A stretch of DNA of 64,000 nucleotides. Origin: an uncultured Chlorobiaceae bacterium. GTDB lineage: Bacteria; Bacteroidota; Chlorobiia; Chlorobiales; Chlorobiaceae. Location: the NCBI GenBank assembly GCA_903839405.1, contig CAIMCD010000037.1, positions 1 through 64,000 on the forward strand, in the 5' to 3' direction. The position numbers and the translations under genes were made by a program. Position 1 is the stretch's first letter. Each line of letters opens with the position of its first letter. Shown here piece after piece: positions 47,558 to 56,622 of the stretch. The notes below the pieces were generated by a model. The model saw nothing but the letters and a program-made list of their open reading frames with translations, ran no database searches and was not told where the DNA came from.

Positions 47558-48226
47558 TCAAAGTAGGGAGTTTTCCCGGAAGCTGAACCACTCTGTTTTT
47601 CCTATAATAACGTGATCGAGCAGCTCTATCTGGATGACGGCACTGGCTTGCTTGAGCAGTTCGGTAATTTGCCGGTCGGCACTACTCGGTTCAACGTCGC
47701 CTGACGGGTGGTTGTGCACCAGGATAATGGCATGCGCACTCTCCCTGATTGCGGCCTTGAACACTTCACGGGGATGAATCAACGAGGCATTGAGGGTTCC
47801 GATTGCAACCAGCTCGTTTTTGACGATCTGGTTTTTGGTGTTGAGGTGCAAAACAAAGAGATGCTCTTTCTTTTCATCTGGAATACGACCCGCCATATAA
47901 TCAAACACATCCCGTGCGGCCTGAATTTTTTTGTTGAGGTTTCGGGCATAGTGGAGCCGTTTGTTCAATTCGAAGAGGGCCAGAATCTGCATTGCTTTTG
48001 CCTCACCGATGCCCTTTGTTGCCGTCAGTTCCGTAAGCGTTGTTTCGGCAAGCCGCTCAAGTCCGAAGCGGGCAATAAGCTCATTGCAGGTATCAAGAAT
48101 GTTGCACTCTTTGGTGCCCGAGCGCAGGATAATGGCCAGCAGTTCAGCCGAGCTGAGTGACGATGCTCCTGCACTCAGCAGTCGCTCTCTCGGGCGGTTT
48201 TCAGGGTTCAGGTCATGGATCCGCAT
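47558..48226 (-). CDS. radC: RadC family DNA repair protein (JAB domain)
   Basis: 223 residues from the ATG at 48226 ([12 protein letters not shown]); the frame is open further upstream but that part is not conserved. N-terminal helix-hairpin-helix ([17 protein letters not shown]), then the JAB/MPN motif [14 protein letters not shown] with conserved His, His and Asp, preceded by the E in [11 protein letters not shown]. The function of RadC is uncertain; it is linked with recombination and mobile elements. Convergent with the cold-shock gene. Confidence 0.93.
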   Translation of the reverse strand: MRIHDLNPENRPRERLLSAGASSLSSAELLAIILRSGTKECNILDTCNELIARFGLERLAETTLTELTATKGIGEAKAMQILALFELNKRLHYARNLNKKIQAARDVFDYMAGRIPDEKKEHLFVLHLNTKNQIVKNELVAIGTLNASLIHPREVFKAAIRESAHAIILVHNHPSGDVEPSSADRQITELLKQASAVIQIELLDHVIIGKTEWFSFRENSLL

Positions 48227-48459
48227 TGTTCCAGTATTCAGGTTTGCGTCGAACAATCGTTCTTTCTGTAAATGTAATAAAAGCGAATTGTTGTAAGGCA
48301 ACAAAAAATGCCCAAGAATTGAAACTGCTCTGAACCTCCGGAACTACTACTCCGCACAAGCGTCCTAAAGTACAAGCGAACCTCTCTTTCTCTCGCAACA
48401 ATCGCATCGCTTTATTATATTTACTGAGATAATGCGTTCAATCTTTTCTTGCTGACTTC

Positions 48460-49416
48460 ATGCTGGTGAAAAAAAACTATTTCAAGGCATTGTTTGCAGG
48501 TCTGCTGCTTTTTTTTGGTGTGGTGCTTGCCGTTACCCATTGGGGGGAGCTGAACCATTTTTTGCTGCTGCTTTCTAACCTTGCGCCGCTCTGGATTTTG
48601 ATTGCGCTCCTTTTGCAGTGCTGCACCTATATAGCCCTTGCTTTGGTTTGGTATCAGGCGCTTGCTGAGAGCGGCAGCGGCTACCCGATGCACCGGCTTG
48701 TTCCACTTGCGCTTGCAAGGCTTTTTGCCGATCAGGCTCTTCCTTCGGGCGGGATCAGCGGTATTGCGCTTGTGGTGAATGCTTTCCGGGAGCGCAATGT
48801 TTCTGCCAAAACCGGGATGGATGTGATGCTGCTCACCATTTTTTCCTTTTATGCGGCGTACATCATTGCTGTTGGAGCATCCATGCTGCTCTTGTGGAGT
48901 TATCTGCCTCACCATCAGTGGATTGTTGTGACCGCCTCGCTCTTTTTTCTGTTTGCACTTGCGGTTCCGGCGGCCATTCTGCTCTTGAAAGCAAAGGGGA
49001 TACAGGAGTTGCCGGGATGGCTGCTCCGAGTGCCGGTTATTGCTGGTTTTACCGAAACCTTTGCCGACCCTTCGGTTGCCTTGCTGCGCAAACCTTTGCT
49101 GCTTTTGGAGGCTACTGTGTTTCAACTGCTTATTTTTCTGCTTGATGCGGCTACACTTTGGGCCATGCTGCAGGCTTTGGGCGAGGAGGTTTCGCTGCTG
49201 GTGGCATTTCCCTGTTTTGTTATTGCCTCCATTGTGGCCATGCTGAGCTTTATTCCCCTCGGAATCGGCACCTTTGAAGCCAGTTCAGTCGCTCTGCTTG
49301 TGATGCTTGGTATCCAAATTGAACCTGCCCTTGCCGCAACCCTGCTGCTTCGCGGCTTCACCCTCTGGCTCCCCATGATTCCCGGCCTCATCCTCATCCG
49401 CACGGAGTTTCGGTAG
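48460..49416 (+). CDS. Flippase-like integral membrane protein (UPF0104/YbhN type)
   Basis: 318 residues with about eight hydrophobic helices. The family pattern of lysylphosphatidylglycerol synthase TM regions is visible: ARLFADQALPSGGISG near residue 87, and SFIPLGIGTFEASSVAL near residue 264, then LRGFTLWLPMIPGL at the end. These proteins lack the soluble synthase part and are thought to move lipids across membranes. ATG at 48460 is preceded by weakly purine-rich sequence. Divergent from radC. Confidence 0.85.
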   Translation: MLVKKNYFKALFAGLLLFFGVVLAVTHWGELNHFLLLLSNLAPLWILIALLLQCCTYIALALVWYQALAESGSGYPMHRLVPLALARLFADQALPSGGISGIALVVNAFRERNVSAKTGMDVMLLTIFSFYAAYIIAVGASMLLLWSYLPHHQWIVVTASLFFLFALAVPAAILLLKAKGIQELPGWLLRVPVIAGFTETFADPSVALLRKPLLLLEATVFQLLIFLLDAATLWAMLQALGEEVSLLVAFPCFVIASIVAMLSFIPLGIGTFEASSVALLVMLGIQIEPALAATLLLRGFTLWLPMIPGLILIRTEFR

Positions 49417-49609
49417 CGATAAAGCTCTGCTATTGGTAGCGATATCACTCGAAACGTTTTGCGCTCCGGATGAAACAACGGTATCTCTTTGTTATCTTTA
49501 CAGAAAAAGGTTCCGCCTTTGATATGATTTTGAATTTGCGTCTAATATGGGTTGGAATTCAAAAATCTGTGGTTTAGGCGGATCAATCTAATTATTGTGA
49601 GAGGCAGAT

Positions 49610-50566
49610 ATGGCGAAGATCTATATTTCTTATCAGCGTAATGACCTGGAATTCGTTGATAAACTGGCGAGAAAACTGAAGATCGTTGGTCATACACTGT
49701 TTTATGACGTTGATGAGCTATCACCAGGCTCAGATTGGCGCGCAGCACTAAACACCGGGCTCAAGAACTCAGAAATTTTCATCGTAGTCATTTCTGAGAA
49801 CACTGAAAAATCGCAGTATGTTCTTACGGAGGTTGGAGCGGCTCGAGCATATGCGCAGGAATCAGGCCGAATGCTGATCATCCCTCTAATCATTGACAAT
49901 ATTCCAATTCCATTATCTCTCCAAGACATCCACGCAATAATTCAGCTGGATAGAAACGTCCTTGAGATAGTTCCGAAGATCGAGAGTGCTATATCGGCCT
50001 TCGTAGGCCGACGCGCAGCCATTGAAACAGCTGCGACAGAAGCTGCTGAGAAGATACAGAGTAACGCCGCTGACTTTGTCAAAGTCGCCATCAGGTCTTT
50101 GGCAATGCTCGAAAAAAGAGATAGGCTACTGAGCTATTTTTGGTATGGAATAGGATTTGTCGCTCTTATTATTGGTATTGCCTTCGCCTTTGTGGGCCTT
50201 TCGCAGGTAGGCCAACAAACAAACCTCGCAACTGAAAGTATAATCCTTGTCGCGTTAAAAACCATCGTTGTTATAGGCCTTCTTAGCGCGTGCGCAAAAT
50301 ATGCATTTGTACTCGGTAAATCATATTCTAGTGAGTCATTGAAAAGTTCAGATAGAATTCATGCTATCCGTTTCGGAGAGTTCTATCTCCGGGCTTTTGG
50401 GGATAAGACAAGGTGGGATGAATTAAAAGAAGTATTTCAACATTGGAATATTGATCGCAATTCTTCTTTCTCAACCCTTGACGTTTCACAGTTTGATCCA
50501 AAAATTGTTGAATCATTGCTTGACGTTGCCAGGCTTGTTAGCGGTAGGAAGAACGTAAAGAAATAG
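49610..50566 (+). CDS. TIR-domain protein with two membrane helices
   Basis: 318 residues. N-terminal TIR ~1-125 (KIYISYQRND, FYDVDELSPGSDW, VVISENTEKSQYVLTE) with Glu74 where TIR NADases keep their catalytic glutamate. A helical linker is followed by two membrane helices (~174-198 and ~208-232) and an ~85-residue cytoplasmic tail. TIR-TM proteins occur as effectors or sensors in antiphage systems; no partner gene is adjacent. Ribosome-binding site GTGAGAGGC before the ATG. Composition is more AT-rich than the neighbours, and an attC-like site lies 9 bp after the stop, so integron-cassette transfer is suspected. Confidence 0.85.
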   Translation: MAKIYISYQRNDLEFVDKLARKLKIVGHTLFYDVDELSPGSDWRAALNTGLKNSEIFIVVISENTEKSQYVLTEVGAARAYAQESGRMLIIPLIIDNIPIPLSLQDIHAIIQLDRNVLEIVPKIESAISAFVGRRAAIETAATEAAEKIQSNAADFVKVAIRSLAMLEKRDRLLSYFWYGIGFVALIIGIAFAFVGLSQVGQQTNLATESIILVALKTIVVIGLLSACAKYAFVLGKSYSSESLKSSDRIHAIRFGEFYLRAFGDKTRWDELKEVFQHWNIDRNSSFSTLDVSQFDPKIVESLLDVARLVSGRKNVKK

Positions 50567-50574
50567 CCTGCAAA

Positions 50575-50629
50575 TCTCACAAGCAAATGAAGCGGATGGC
50601 TTCGCCACACTTTTATTTGCGTTGTTAGA
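50575..50629. mobile_element. attC-like (integron cassette recombination) hairpin
   Basis: Two arms of an imperfect inverted repeat, TCTCACAAGCAAAT and ATTTGCGTTGTTAGA, pair around an inner stem (GGATGGC TTCG CCACAC). The right end contains GTTAGA, the core of the 3' recombination site (GTTRRRY), although the last base is G. An extra base in one arm (the C in the right arm) mirrors the extrahelical base typical of attC sites. The left arm has C in place of the A expected for TCTAACAA. Its position just after a single open reading frame fits a gene cassette. Confidence 0.6.
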
Positions 50630-50676
50630 GCAAAAAGGCGTTCGCACAAAATCAGTGATGAATGGAGCGTGAGGGA

Positions 50677-50726
50677 CGTGAGCCCAAAAACCTGTGCCCT
50701 GATAAGTAAAATGCGGAAAAAATTGC
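50677..50726. repeat. Imperfect direct repeat, left copy
   Basis: Similar to 51395-51440 (shared elements CGTRAGCCC, ACTGT/CCTGTG, and a G-AAAAAA-TTGC tail). The two copies flank the DUF4160/DUF2442 pair. Confidence 0.45.
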
Positions 50727-50911
50727 GCCGTCAACACCAATAAAAAAGTGCGCGCCGGGAGGTTGGGTATAGGGAGTGTGAGTTAAGCTGGCAGATATGT
50801 CTTGTTTCTTTTGATAACTATCACCAGCTTTTTACATTGATCAAGAGTTTCAATAAAAGTCAAAATCAAGTCGGATAATTTTTTGCTGCAAAAACTTACA
50901 ACGTACAGGAT

Positions 50912-51097
50912 ATGCCGGAGATATCACGATTTCTTGGGATTATCATTTCAATGGACATCAGGAATTTGAATATTACCGTTGGTTCTCTTCCAGCAAAAGT
51001 CCGTGGTCTTGTGGAAGAGTGGGCAGAATTGCATAGTGATGAACTTTTGCTGATGTGGGAAACAAAGGATTTTCATCGTATTCAACCGCTTGTGTAA
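50912..51097 (+). pseudogene. Shortened DUF4160-type gene
   Basis: 61 residues. The start MPEISRFLGIIISM and the end SLPAKVRGLVEEWAELHSDELLLMWE match the two ends of DUF4160 proteins (usually ~80-90 residues), but the central part that normally carries the HNPPHFH-type motif is missing. The reading frame is intact across the junction, so this is an in-frame internal deletion rather than a frameshift. DUF4160 genes usually precede a DUF2442 gene, as here, and the pair is suspected to be a toxin-antitoxin module. The protein may be non-functional. Confidence 0.6.
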
Positions 51098-51111
51098 CGG
51101 AGAACTCTCTT

Positions 51112-51381
51112 ATGGAATGCATTTCAATTGAAGAGGCAAGGTATGTCAAGGAATATCAGATTTTCCTAAAATTTAATACCGGTGAAACCGGCGAGGTGGA
51201 TCTTCGCGATCTTGTTTATAAATATCCAATTGCGGAACCATTGCGGAACCCTGAGACGTTTTCACATTTTTATCTTGATTCCTGGCCAACTCTCGTATGG
51301 GATTGCGGTTTTGATGTTGATCCTGAGTCGCTTTATTTCATGGCAACTGGCAAATCGCTGTGGGATACGAAAGCATCCTGA
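51112..51381 (+). CDS. DUF2442 protein
   Basis: 89 residues from the ATG at 51112, preceded by AACGGAGAA. The DUF2442 pattern is clear: EYQIFLKFNTGETGEVDLRDLV, then FSHFYLDSWPTLVWDCGFDVDPESLY. It follows the DUF4160-type gene by 14 bp. The pair is common in mobile or low-copy contexts and is thought to form a toxin-antitoxin system, though which partner is which is not clear from the sequence. Confidence 0.8.
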   Translation: MECISIEEARYVKEYQIFLKFNTGETGEVDLRDLVYKYPIAEPLRNPETFSHFYLDSWPTLVWDCGFDVDPESLYFMATGKSLWDTKAS

Positions 51382-51394
51382 TAAAACGCCATGG

Positions 51395-51440
51395 GCGTAA
51401 GCCCGAAACTGTCTCACCCGAATGTGGAAAAAATGATTGC
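51395..51440. repeat. Imperfect direct repeat, right copy
   Basis: Second copy of the sequence at 50677-50726; see there. Confidence 0.45.
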
Positions 51441-51487
51441 AAAGGCCGGGCAGCTTCTGGATGAAGCTGTCCGATCTGAAAGGATGG

Positions 51488-53098
51488 TTACGGCTGAGGG
51501 CTCTCTGCAGTTTTTGGCTGAGCGGCTTTAACGGTGAAGAGGTGGTAGTTCATGCTGTCCTGGAGGGCGAGCAGGCTGGCTTCGATGATGTTGGTTGAAA
51601 CGCCAACCGTGCCCCAGGTGTTGCGGCCGTTACTGGTTTCTATCAATACCCGAACCTTGGCGCTGGTGCCGCGCTTCTCTTCGAGCACACGGACTTTATA
51701 ATCCACCAGCTTGATGGTCTTGATCTGCGGGTAAAAATGGATCAGCGCCTTGCGGAGCGCCTTGTCGAGCGCATTGACCGGGCCATCACCATCGGCGGCA
51801 ATATGCTCGATCTCATCTCCAACCTCAACCTTGAGGACCGCCTGATCGACATTCGGGCTGCTGATGCCTGACTCAATCGAGACCTTGGTTTCAAGCACCT
51901 TGAAGAAGGGTCTGAAGGTGCCGAGTTCCCGGTGGAGGATCAGCTCAAACGAGGCTTCAGCCCCGTCAAACTGGTACCCCTTGTGCTCCAGCTCCTTGAT
52001 GTGCTGCACAAGGTTTTTGATCTGCTCACCTTTTTCAGGGATGGCAATACCAAGCTCATTGGCCTTGTAGCGGATGTTGCTCTGGCCGGCAAGTTCTGAA
52101 ACCAGAACCCTCTGGCGGTTGCCGACAAGCGTTGGGTCAATGTGCTCGTAGAGCGAACTCTCTTTCATCACCGCGCTGACGTGGATGCCGCCCTTATGGG
52201 CAAAGGCCGATTTACCCACAAACGGCGCGCGGGTGTTTGAAGGCATATTGAGAATCTCGTAAACATATTTCGAGAGGGAGGTCAACTGGTTGAGATGCTC
52301 CACATGCTCGAAGGAGAGACCAAGCTTCAGCATGATATTGGGAATAATGCTGATAAGGTTGGCGTTGCCGCACCGCTCGCCGATACCGTTGATGGTGCCC
52401 TGGATATGGGTTGCACCGCCCATGACCGCCGCAATGGAGTTGGCCACGGCGAGATCGCTGTCGTTATGGCTGTGAATGCCGGTGGGTACGCCGCTCACTT
52501 CGCGGACATGGCGGACAATTTCCGTGACCTCGTGCGGCATTGAGCCGCCGTTGGTATCGCAGAGGATAACTCTTGATGCACCGGCCTGAACGGCCGAGAG
52601 CACCATTTTCAGGGCGAACTCCTGGTTGTTCTTGTAGCCGTCAAAGAAGTGTTCCGCGTCAAAAAAGACCTCACGACCTTCACGCTTGAGGAACTCCACC
52701 GAACGGAAAATCAGCTCGGCATTCTCTTCGTCGGAGATGCCGAGGCTTTTCTCAGAGTGCGCTTTCCAGGTTTTGCCGAAGATGGTGATAACCGGCGTTT
52801 CGGATTGCAGCAGTCCCAGCAGGTTCCCATCACTTTCGACTGCTTTGACACTCCGGGCGGTTGAGCCGAAGGAGCAGAGCTTTGCATGCTGGAACTTGAG
52901 GGCGCGCACCTTGACAAAAAACTCCTCATCCTTCGGGTTGCTGCTCGGCCAGCCGCCTTCGATATAGTCCATGCCGAACTCGTCAAGCCTTTCGGCAATC
53001 AGCAGTTTGTCCTGAACCGAAAGATTGATATGCTCACCCTGTGTGCCGTCACGCAGGGTGGTGTCGTACAGCTCTATTTTTTTTTGTATTGCACTCAT
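51488..53098 (-). CDS. cimA: (R)-citramalate synthase
   Basis: 536 residues, DRE-TIM metallolyase fold. N-terminal catalytic domain with TTLRDGTQGE, the metal-binding HSHNDSDLAVAN and GIGERCGNANL; C-terminal LeuA dimer (regulatory) domain from ~410. DGTQGE instead of DGEQSPG of 2-isopropylmalate synthase marks the citramalate-synthase subgroup. It condenses pyruvate and acetyl-CoA, opening isoleucine synthesis without threonine; LeuCDB then complete the conversion to 2-oxobutanoate. Last gene of the ilv-leu operon, 3 bp after leuD. Confidence 0.92.
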   Translation of the reverse strand: MSAIQKKIELYDTTLRDGTQGEHINLSVQDKLLIAERLDEFGMDYIEGGWPSSNPKDEEFFVKVRALKFQHAKLCSFGSTARSVKAVESDGNLLGLLQSETPVITIFGKTWKAHSEKSLGISDEENAELIFRSVEFLKREGREVFFDAEHFFDGYKNNQEFALKMVLSAVQAGASRVILCDTNGGSMPHEVTEIVRHVREVSGVPTGIHSHNDSDLAVANSIAAVMGGATHIQGTINGIGERCGNANLISIIPNIMLKLGLSFEHVEHLNQLTSLSKYVYEILNMPSNTRAPFVGKSAFAHKGGIHVSAVMKESSLYEHIDPTLVGNRQRVLVSELAGQSNIRYKANELGIAIPEKGEQIKNLVQHIKELEHKGYQFDGAEASFELILHRELGTFRPFFKVLETKVSIESGISSPNVDQAVLKVEVGDEIEHIAADGDGPVNALDKALRKALIHFYPQIKTIKLVDYKVRVLEEKRGTSAKVRVLIETSNGRNTWGTVGVSTNIIEASLLALQDSMNYHLFTVKAAQPKTAESPQP

Positions 53099-53101
53099 AA
53101 A

Positions 53102-53668
53102 TCAGCTCTGGGCCATTAAATTTTCCGCTCTTGCATAGGCAAAAATTCCGCCTGCCTGCACAATCTTGAAGACATCACCCAGAGAGTTGAGTTTGTAGGT
53201 GACCTTGCGGGTCAGGTTTTCAAGGGTGTTTGCCTCGATATCAATTTTCAGTTCATCACCCGTAGCGATGAGCTGGTTGAGATGTTCAGCGGTTTCATAG
53301 GGTATAACAAAGCCGCCATCTACACAGTTGCGGTATAAAATCCTGGCGTAGGACTCAGCCACAACGGCCTTCACTCCGGCAACCTGCAGAGCAAAGGGAG
53401 CGTGCTCCCTTGACGAACCGCAGCCGAAGTTCGGCCCGGCAATGATGATGGTATAGTCAGAGCTGAACTCTCCATCCCGAACAAAGGGGATGTTGCCTTC
53501 CGGCAGGCCACCCTGTGCCGGCGGCACGCCGGAAAGGGCATACTTGCCGTAGAGCTTGACCTCTTCGGGGTCGGAGAGGCTGTAGACAAGGTGCTCAGCC
53601 GGAATTATCTGGTCGGTATCGATATTTTTGCCCAGTACGTAGGCTTTTCCCTGAATGATAGTTTCCAT
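53102..53668 (-). CDS. leuD: 3-isopropylmalate/citramalate isomerase small subunit
   Basis: 188 residues. The swivelling-domain signature is NIDTDQIIPAEHLV near the start and GPNFGCGSSREHAPFAL, the substrate-binding loop. The size is that of the LeuD/HacB type that pairs with the ~430-residue LeuC. It works with LeuC on isopropylmalate and, in this pathway, citramalate. The gap to leuC is 60 bp. Confidence 0.95.
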   Translation of the reverse strand: METIIQGKAYVLGKNIDTDQIIPAEHLVYSLSDPEEVKLYGKYALSGVPPAQGGLPEGNIPFVRDGEFSSDYTIIIAGPNFGCGSSREHAPFALQVAGVKAVVAESYARILYRNCVDGGFVIPYETAEHLNQLIATGDELKIDIEANTLENLTRKVTYKLNSLGDVFKIVQAGGIFAYARAENLMAQS

Positions 53669-53728
53669 AGTATTTGTTTTCCTCTACAAGTTCATTCGGT
53701 CGATTAAGTCAGAGTCTCATTGTGCCGA

Positions 53729-55024
53729 TCAGAGAAAATCTCTCGGATCGGTAAGTTTGCCGGTAATTGCCGAAGCCGCAGCGGTGAGCGGGGAGGCCAG
53801 GTAGACCCCTGCGTTCTTGCTGCCCATGCGTCCGGGGAAATTACGGTTAGTGGTTGAAACAACAACATCGTTATCAACCGAACGTCCAACGGTATCGGAC
53901 GGCCCACCCAAACATGCGGCGCATGAAGGAAGGGCAATGCTGCATCCGGCATCCTCAAATATCTGCTTGAGAGTCTGACCTTCATAAAGCTCATGCTCAA
54001 GATCAAGGGCAACTTTAACCGTGGCCGGCACAATGTTGGTCTGAACCGCTACCTTCCGTCCCTTCAGGATTTTAGCCGCCATGACAAAGTCGGTCAGTTT
54101 GCCGCCGGTGCAGGAGCCGATGTATGACTTGGTGATGGTTGTGCCCTGGACACTTCTGACCGTTGCCCGGTTATCGGGGCTGTGCGGCTGGGCCACAACC
54201 GGCTCAAGTTCACGCACATTGTAGCGGTACTTGCTGTGATAGCGGGCGTCCGGATCGCTCTGGAAAATCTCGTAAGGCTTCTGGCTTTTTGACTTGACGT
54301 AAGCTTCGGTAATGGCATCGGCCGCAATAATGCCGTTCATGCCGCCCGCCTCAATAGCCATGTTGGTGAGGGTCATTCTCTCCTCCATTGGAAGCGAGAA
54401 GATCGCCTCGCCGTCGAACTCCAGCGTCCGGTAGGTTGCGCCGTCGGTGGTGATGTCGCCAAGAATCTGCAGAATCAGATCTTTGGCCGTCAGATACTCG
54501 GGCATCTCGCCATCAAAGGTAAAGAGCATCGATTCCGGCACTTTTTCCCAGAGCTTGCCGGTGCCGAGGATGAAGGCTGCATCGGTGTTGCCGATACCCG
54601 AGCCGAACATGCCGAAGGCTCCGGAGGTACAGGTGTGCGAGTCGGTGCCGAAGAGCACCGTGCCGGGCAGATTGAATCCCTCTTCAGCCAAAGCAACGTG
54701 GCAGACCCCTTTATAGCGATCGGTGCCGACATCGTAGTAGTGCTCGAGCCCCTGCTCTTTGGCAAATTGGCGCAAGAGGTCAATGTTGCGGTGAGCATGC
54801 TCGTTGGCGGTGAAAATATAGTGGTCAGGCAGCACGACAACCTTTGACGGATCCCAGACTTTTGCGTCCGGTCCGAACTCCTGCTTGAAAATATCAAAGG
54901 TCGGTGGCCCGCAGACATCGTGGGTCAGAAGGATATCGACATTGAGCCAGACGCTCTCACCCGCATCAACAAATTTCCGGTTTGCGGCCCTGGCCAGGAT
55001 TTTCTGGGTTATGGTTTGTTGCAT
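53729..55024 (-). CDS. leuC: 3-isopropylmalate/citramalate isomerase large subunit
   Basis: 431 residues, aconitase fold. Ligands for the 4Fe-4S cluster are SCTGGKLTDF (one Cys) and CAACLGG (two Cys, near residue 370). ADHTYIFTAN-type and GTDSHTCTSGAFG motifs are clear. It resembles the archaeal-type LeuC rather than the longer E. coli form. It isomerises 2- to 3-isopropylmalate and probably citramalate to beta-methylmalate. leuA lies 6 bp upstream. Confidence 0.95.
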   Translation of the reverse strand: MQQTITQKILARAANRKFVDAGESVWLNVDILLTHDVCGPPTFDIFKQEFGPDAKVWDPSKVVVLPDHYIFTANEHAHRNIDLLRQFAKEQGLEHYYDVGTDRYKGVCHVALAEEGFNLPGTVLFGTDSHTCTSGAFGMFGSGIGNTDAAFILGTGKLWEKVPESMLFTFDGEMPEYLTAKDLILQILGDITTDGATYRTLEFDGEAIFSLPMEERMTLTNMAIEAGGMNGIIAADAITEAYVKSKSQKPYEIFQSDPDARYHSKYRYNVRELEPVVAQPHSPDNRATVRSVQGTTITKSYIGSCTGGKLTDFVMAAKILKGRKVAVQTNIVPATVKVALDLEHELYEGQTLKQIFEDAGCSIALPSCAACLGGPSDTVGRSVDNDVVVSTTNRNFPGRMGSKNAGVYLASPLTAAASAITGKLTDPRDFL

Positions 55025-55030
55025 TGTATG

Positions 55031-56599
55031 TTAAACCCCGTTATCTATGGTTTCAGTAGAGTTGTTTTCAAAATGGTGCTGGCGCAGGCCGAGTGCCTGC
55101 AGATAAGCCCTTGCACTTGCTTCAATAATATCGGTCGAGACCCCTCTTCCGTTAAAGGATACTCCCCGGTCACGAATCCGTACCAGTGCCTCTCCGAGAG
55201 CCTGACGTCCGGCTGTTGTTGAACGCACGGCGTAGGAGGTGACCATGGAGTCAATGCCGAGTGCCCGCTCGATAGCGCGGAAACAGGCATCAACCGGCCC
55301 GTCGCCCGTGGCTGACTCTTCAAAGACGCGGTCATCATGCACTATCCTCACCGTTGCGGTTGGAATAGAGGCCGTGCCGCTGTTGATGTGGAGGTAGTCC
55401 AGCTCAAAGGAGCTCTGGGATTTGCCGAGTTCGTCACCCATAAGCACGCGCAAATCATCGTCATAGACCTCTTTCTTTTTATCGGCAATCACCACAAAGC
55501 GCTGGTAGACCGCTTCAAGTTCCGTGTCCGCCAGGTCGTGACCGAGGGCAATGAGGCGCGACTTGAGGCCGTGTTTGCCGGAGTGGCGTCCAAGCACGAT
55601 GCTGGTCTGCGGCACGCCTACCGATTCGGGGGTCATTACCTCATAGGTCTCACGGTTTTTCAGCATTCCGTCCTGATGAATGCCGGACTCGTGTGAAAAG
55701 GCGTTGTCGCCCACAATCGCCTTGTTCGGCTGGATAATGATGCCGGTAAAGGTGGAGACCATCCGGCTGGTATTGTAGATCTCCTCACTGACAACATCGG
55801 TATAGAAGTTGTGCAGGTCGCTCCGCACTTTGAGCGCCATCACAATCTCCTCAAGGGAGGCATTTCCGGCCCGCTCTCCGATACCGTTCACCGAGCACTC
55901 CACCTGACGCGCTCCATTCTGGAGGGCCGCGAGGGTGTTGGCTACGGCAAGGCCGAGGTCGTTATGGCAGTGGACGCTGATAACGGCATTCCGGATATTG
56001 GGTACCGCTGTGCAGAGATGGGCTATTTTGGCGCCGAACTCAAAGGGCCAGGTATAGCCGGTTGTATCGGGAATATTGACCGTTGTGGCTCCAGCGGCAA
56101 TCACGGCTTCAATGATTTCAGCCAGATATGCCGGATCGGTGCGCCCTGCATCTTCCGCCGAGAACTCGATATCGGGTGTGAATGTTTTTGCAAAACTGAC
56201 GGCATCGACCGCCATCTTCAGTACGGTTTTGCGTTTCTCAGCCAGGCTGACTCCGTAGCGCTCACTGGCGAACTTGCCGGCAATATGGATGTCAGAAGTG
56301 CTGATAAAGGTGTGGATGCGGGGTTTGCGGGCATGTTGCAGCGCTTTCCAGGAAGCGGTGATATCATTTTCCACCGAACGGGCCAGAGCAGCCACAACCG
56401 CTCCCGACTCTGCGCTGATGCGTTGAACCGCCTCAAGCTGCAGCGGGGAAGAAGCCGGAAAACCGGCTTCTATGATGTCGACCCCGAGCTTTTCAAGCTG
56501 CCGGGCGATCTCCACTTTTTCCTGGACATTCAGGGAAGCGCCGGGGGATTGCTCCCCGTCGCGCAGGGTTGTATCAAATACCAGGATTTTTTCTTTCAC
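55031..56599 (-). CDS. leuA: 2-isopropylmalate synthase
   Basis: 522 residues, full length. TTLRDGEQSPGASLN marks a LeuA-type enzyme; VHCHNDLGLAVANTLAA and GIGERAGNASLEE are the metal and substrate segments. The C-terminal ~120 residues form the LeuA allosteric domain that senses leucine. It commits 2-oxoisovalerate to leucine. Gene spacing is 23 bp to leuB and 6 bp to leuC. Confidence 0.97.
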   Translation of the reverse strand: MKEKILVFDTTLRDGEQSPGASLNVQEKVEIARQLEKLGVDIIEAGFPASSPLQLEAVQRISAESGAVVAALARSVENDITASWKALQHARKPRIHTFISTSDIHIAGKFASERYGVSLAEKRKTVLKMAVDAVSFAKTFTPDIEFSAEDAGRTDPAYLAEIIEAVIAAGATTVNIPDTTGYTWPFEFGAKIAHLCTAVPNIRNAVISVHCHNDLGLAVANTLAALQNGARQVECSVNGIGERAGNASLEEIVMALKVRSDLHNFYTDVVSEEIYNTSRMVSTFTGIIIQPNKAIVGDNAFSHESGIHQDGMLKNRETYEVMTPESVGVPQTSIVLGRHSGKHGLKSRLIALGHDLADTELEAVYQRFVVIADKKKEVYDDDLRVLMGDELGKSQSSFELDYLHINSGTASIPTATVRIVHDDRVFEESATGDGPVDACFRAIERALGIDSMVTSYAVRSTTAGRQALGEALVRIRDRGVSFNGRGVSTDIIEASARAYLQALGLRQHHFENNSTETIDNGV

Positions 56600-56622
56600 G
56601 GTCTCTTTTCGCCTTTGTTTAT

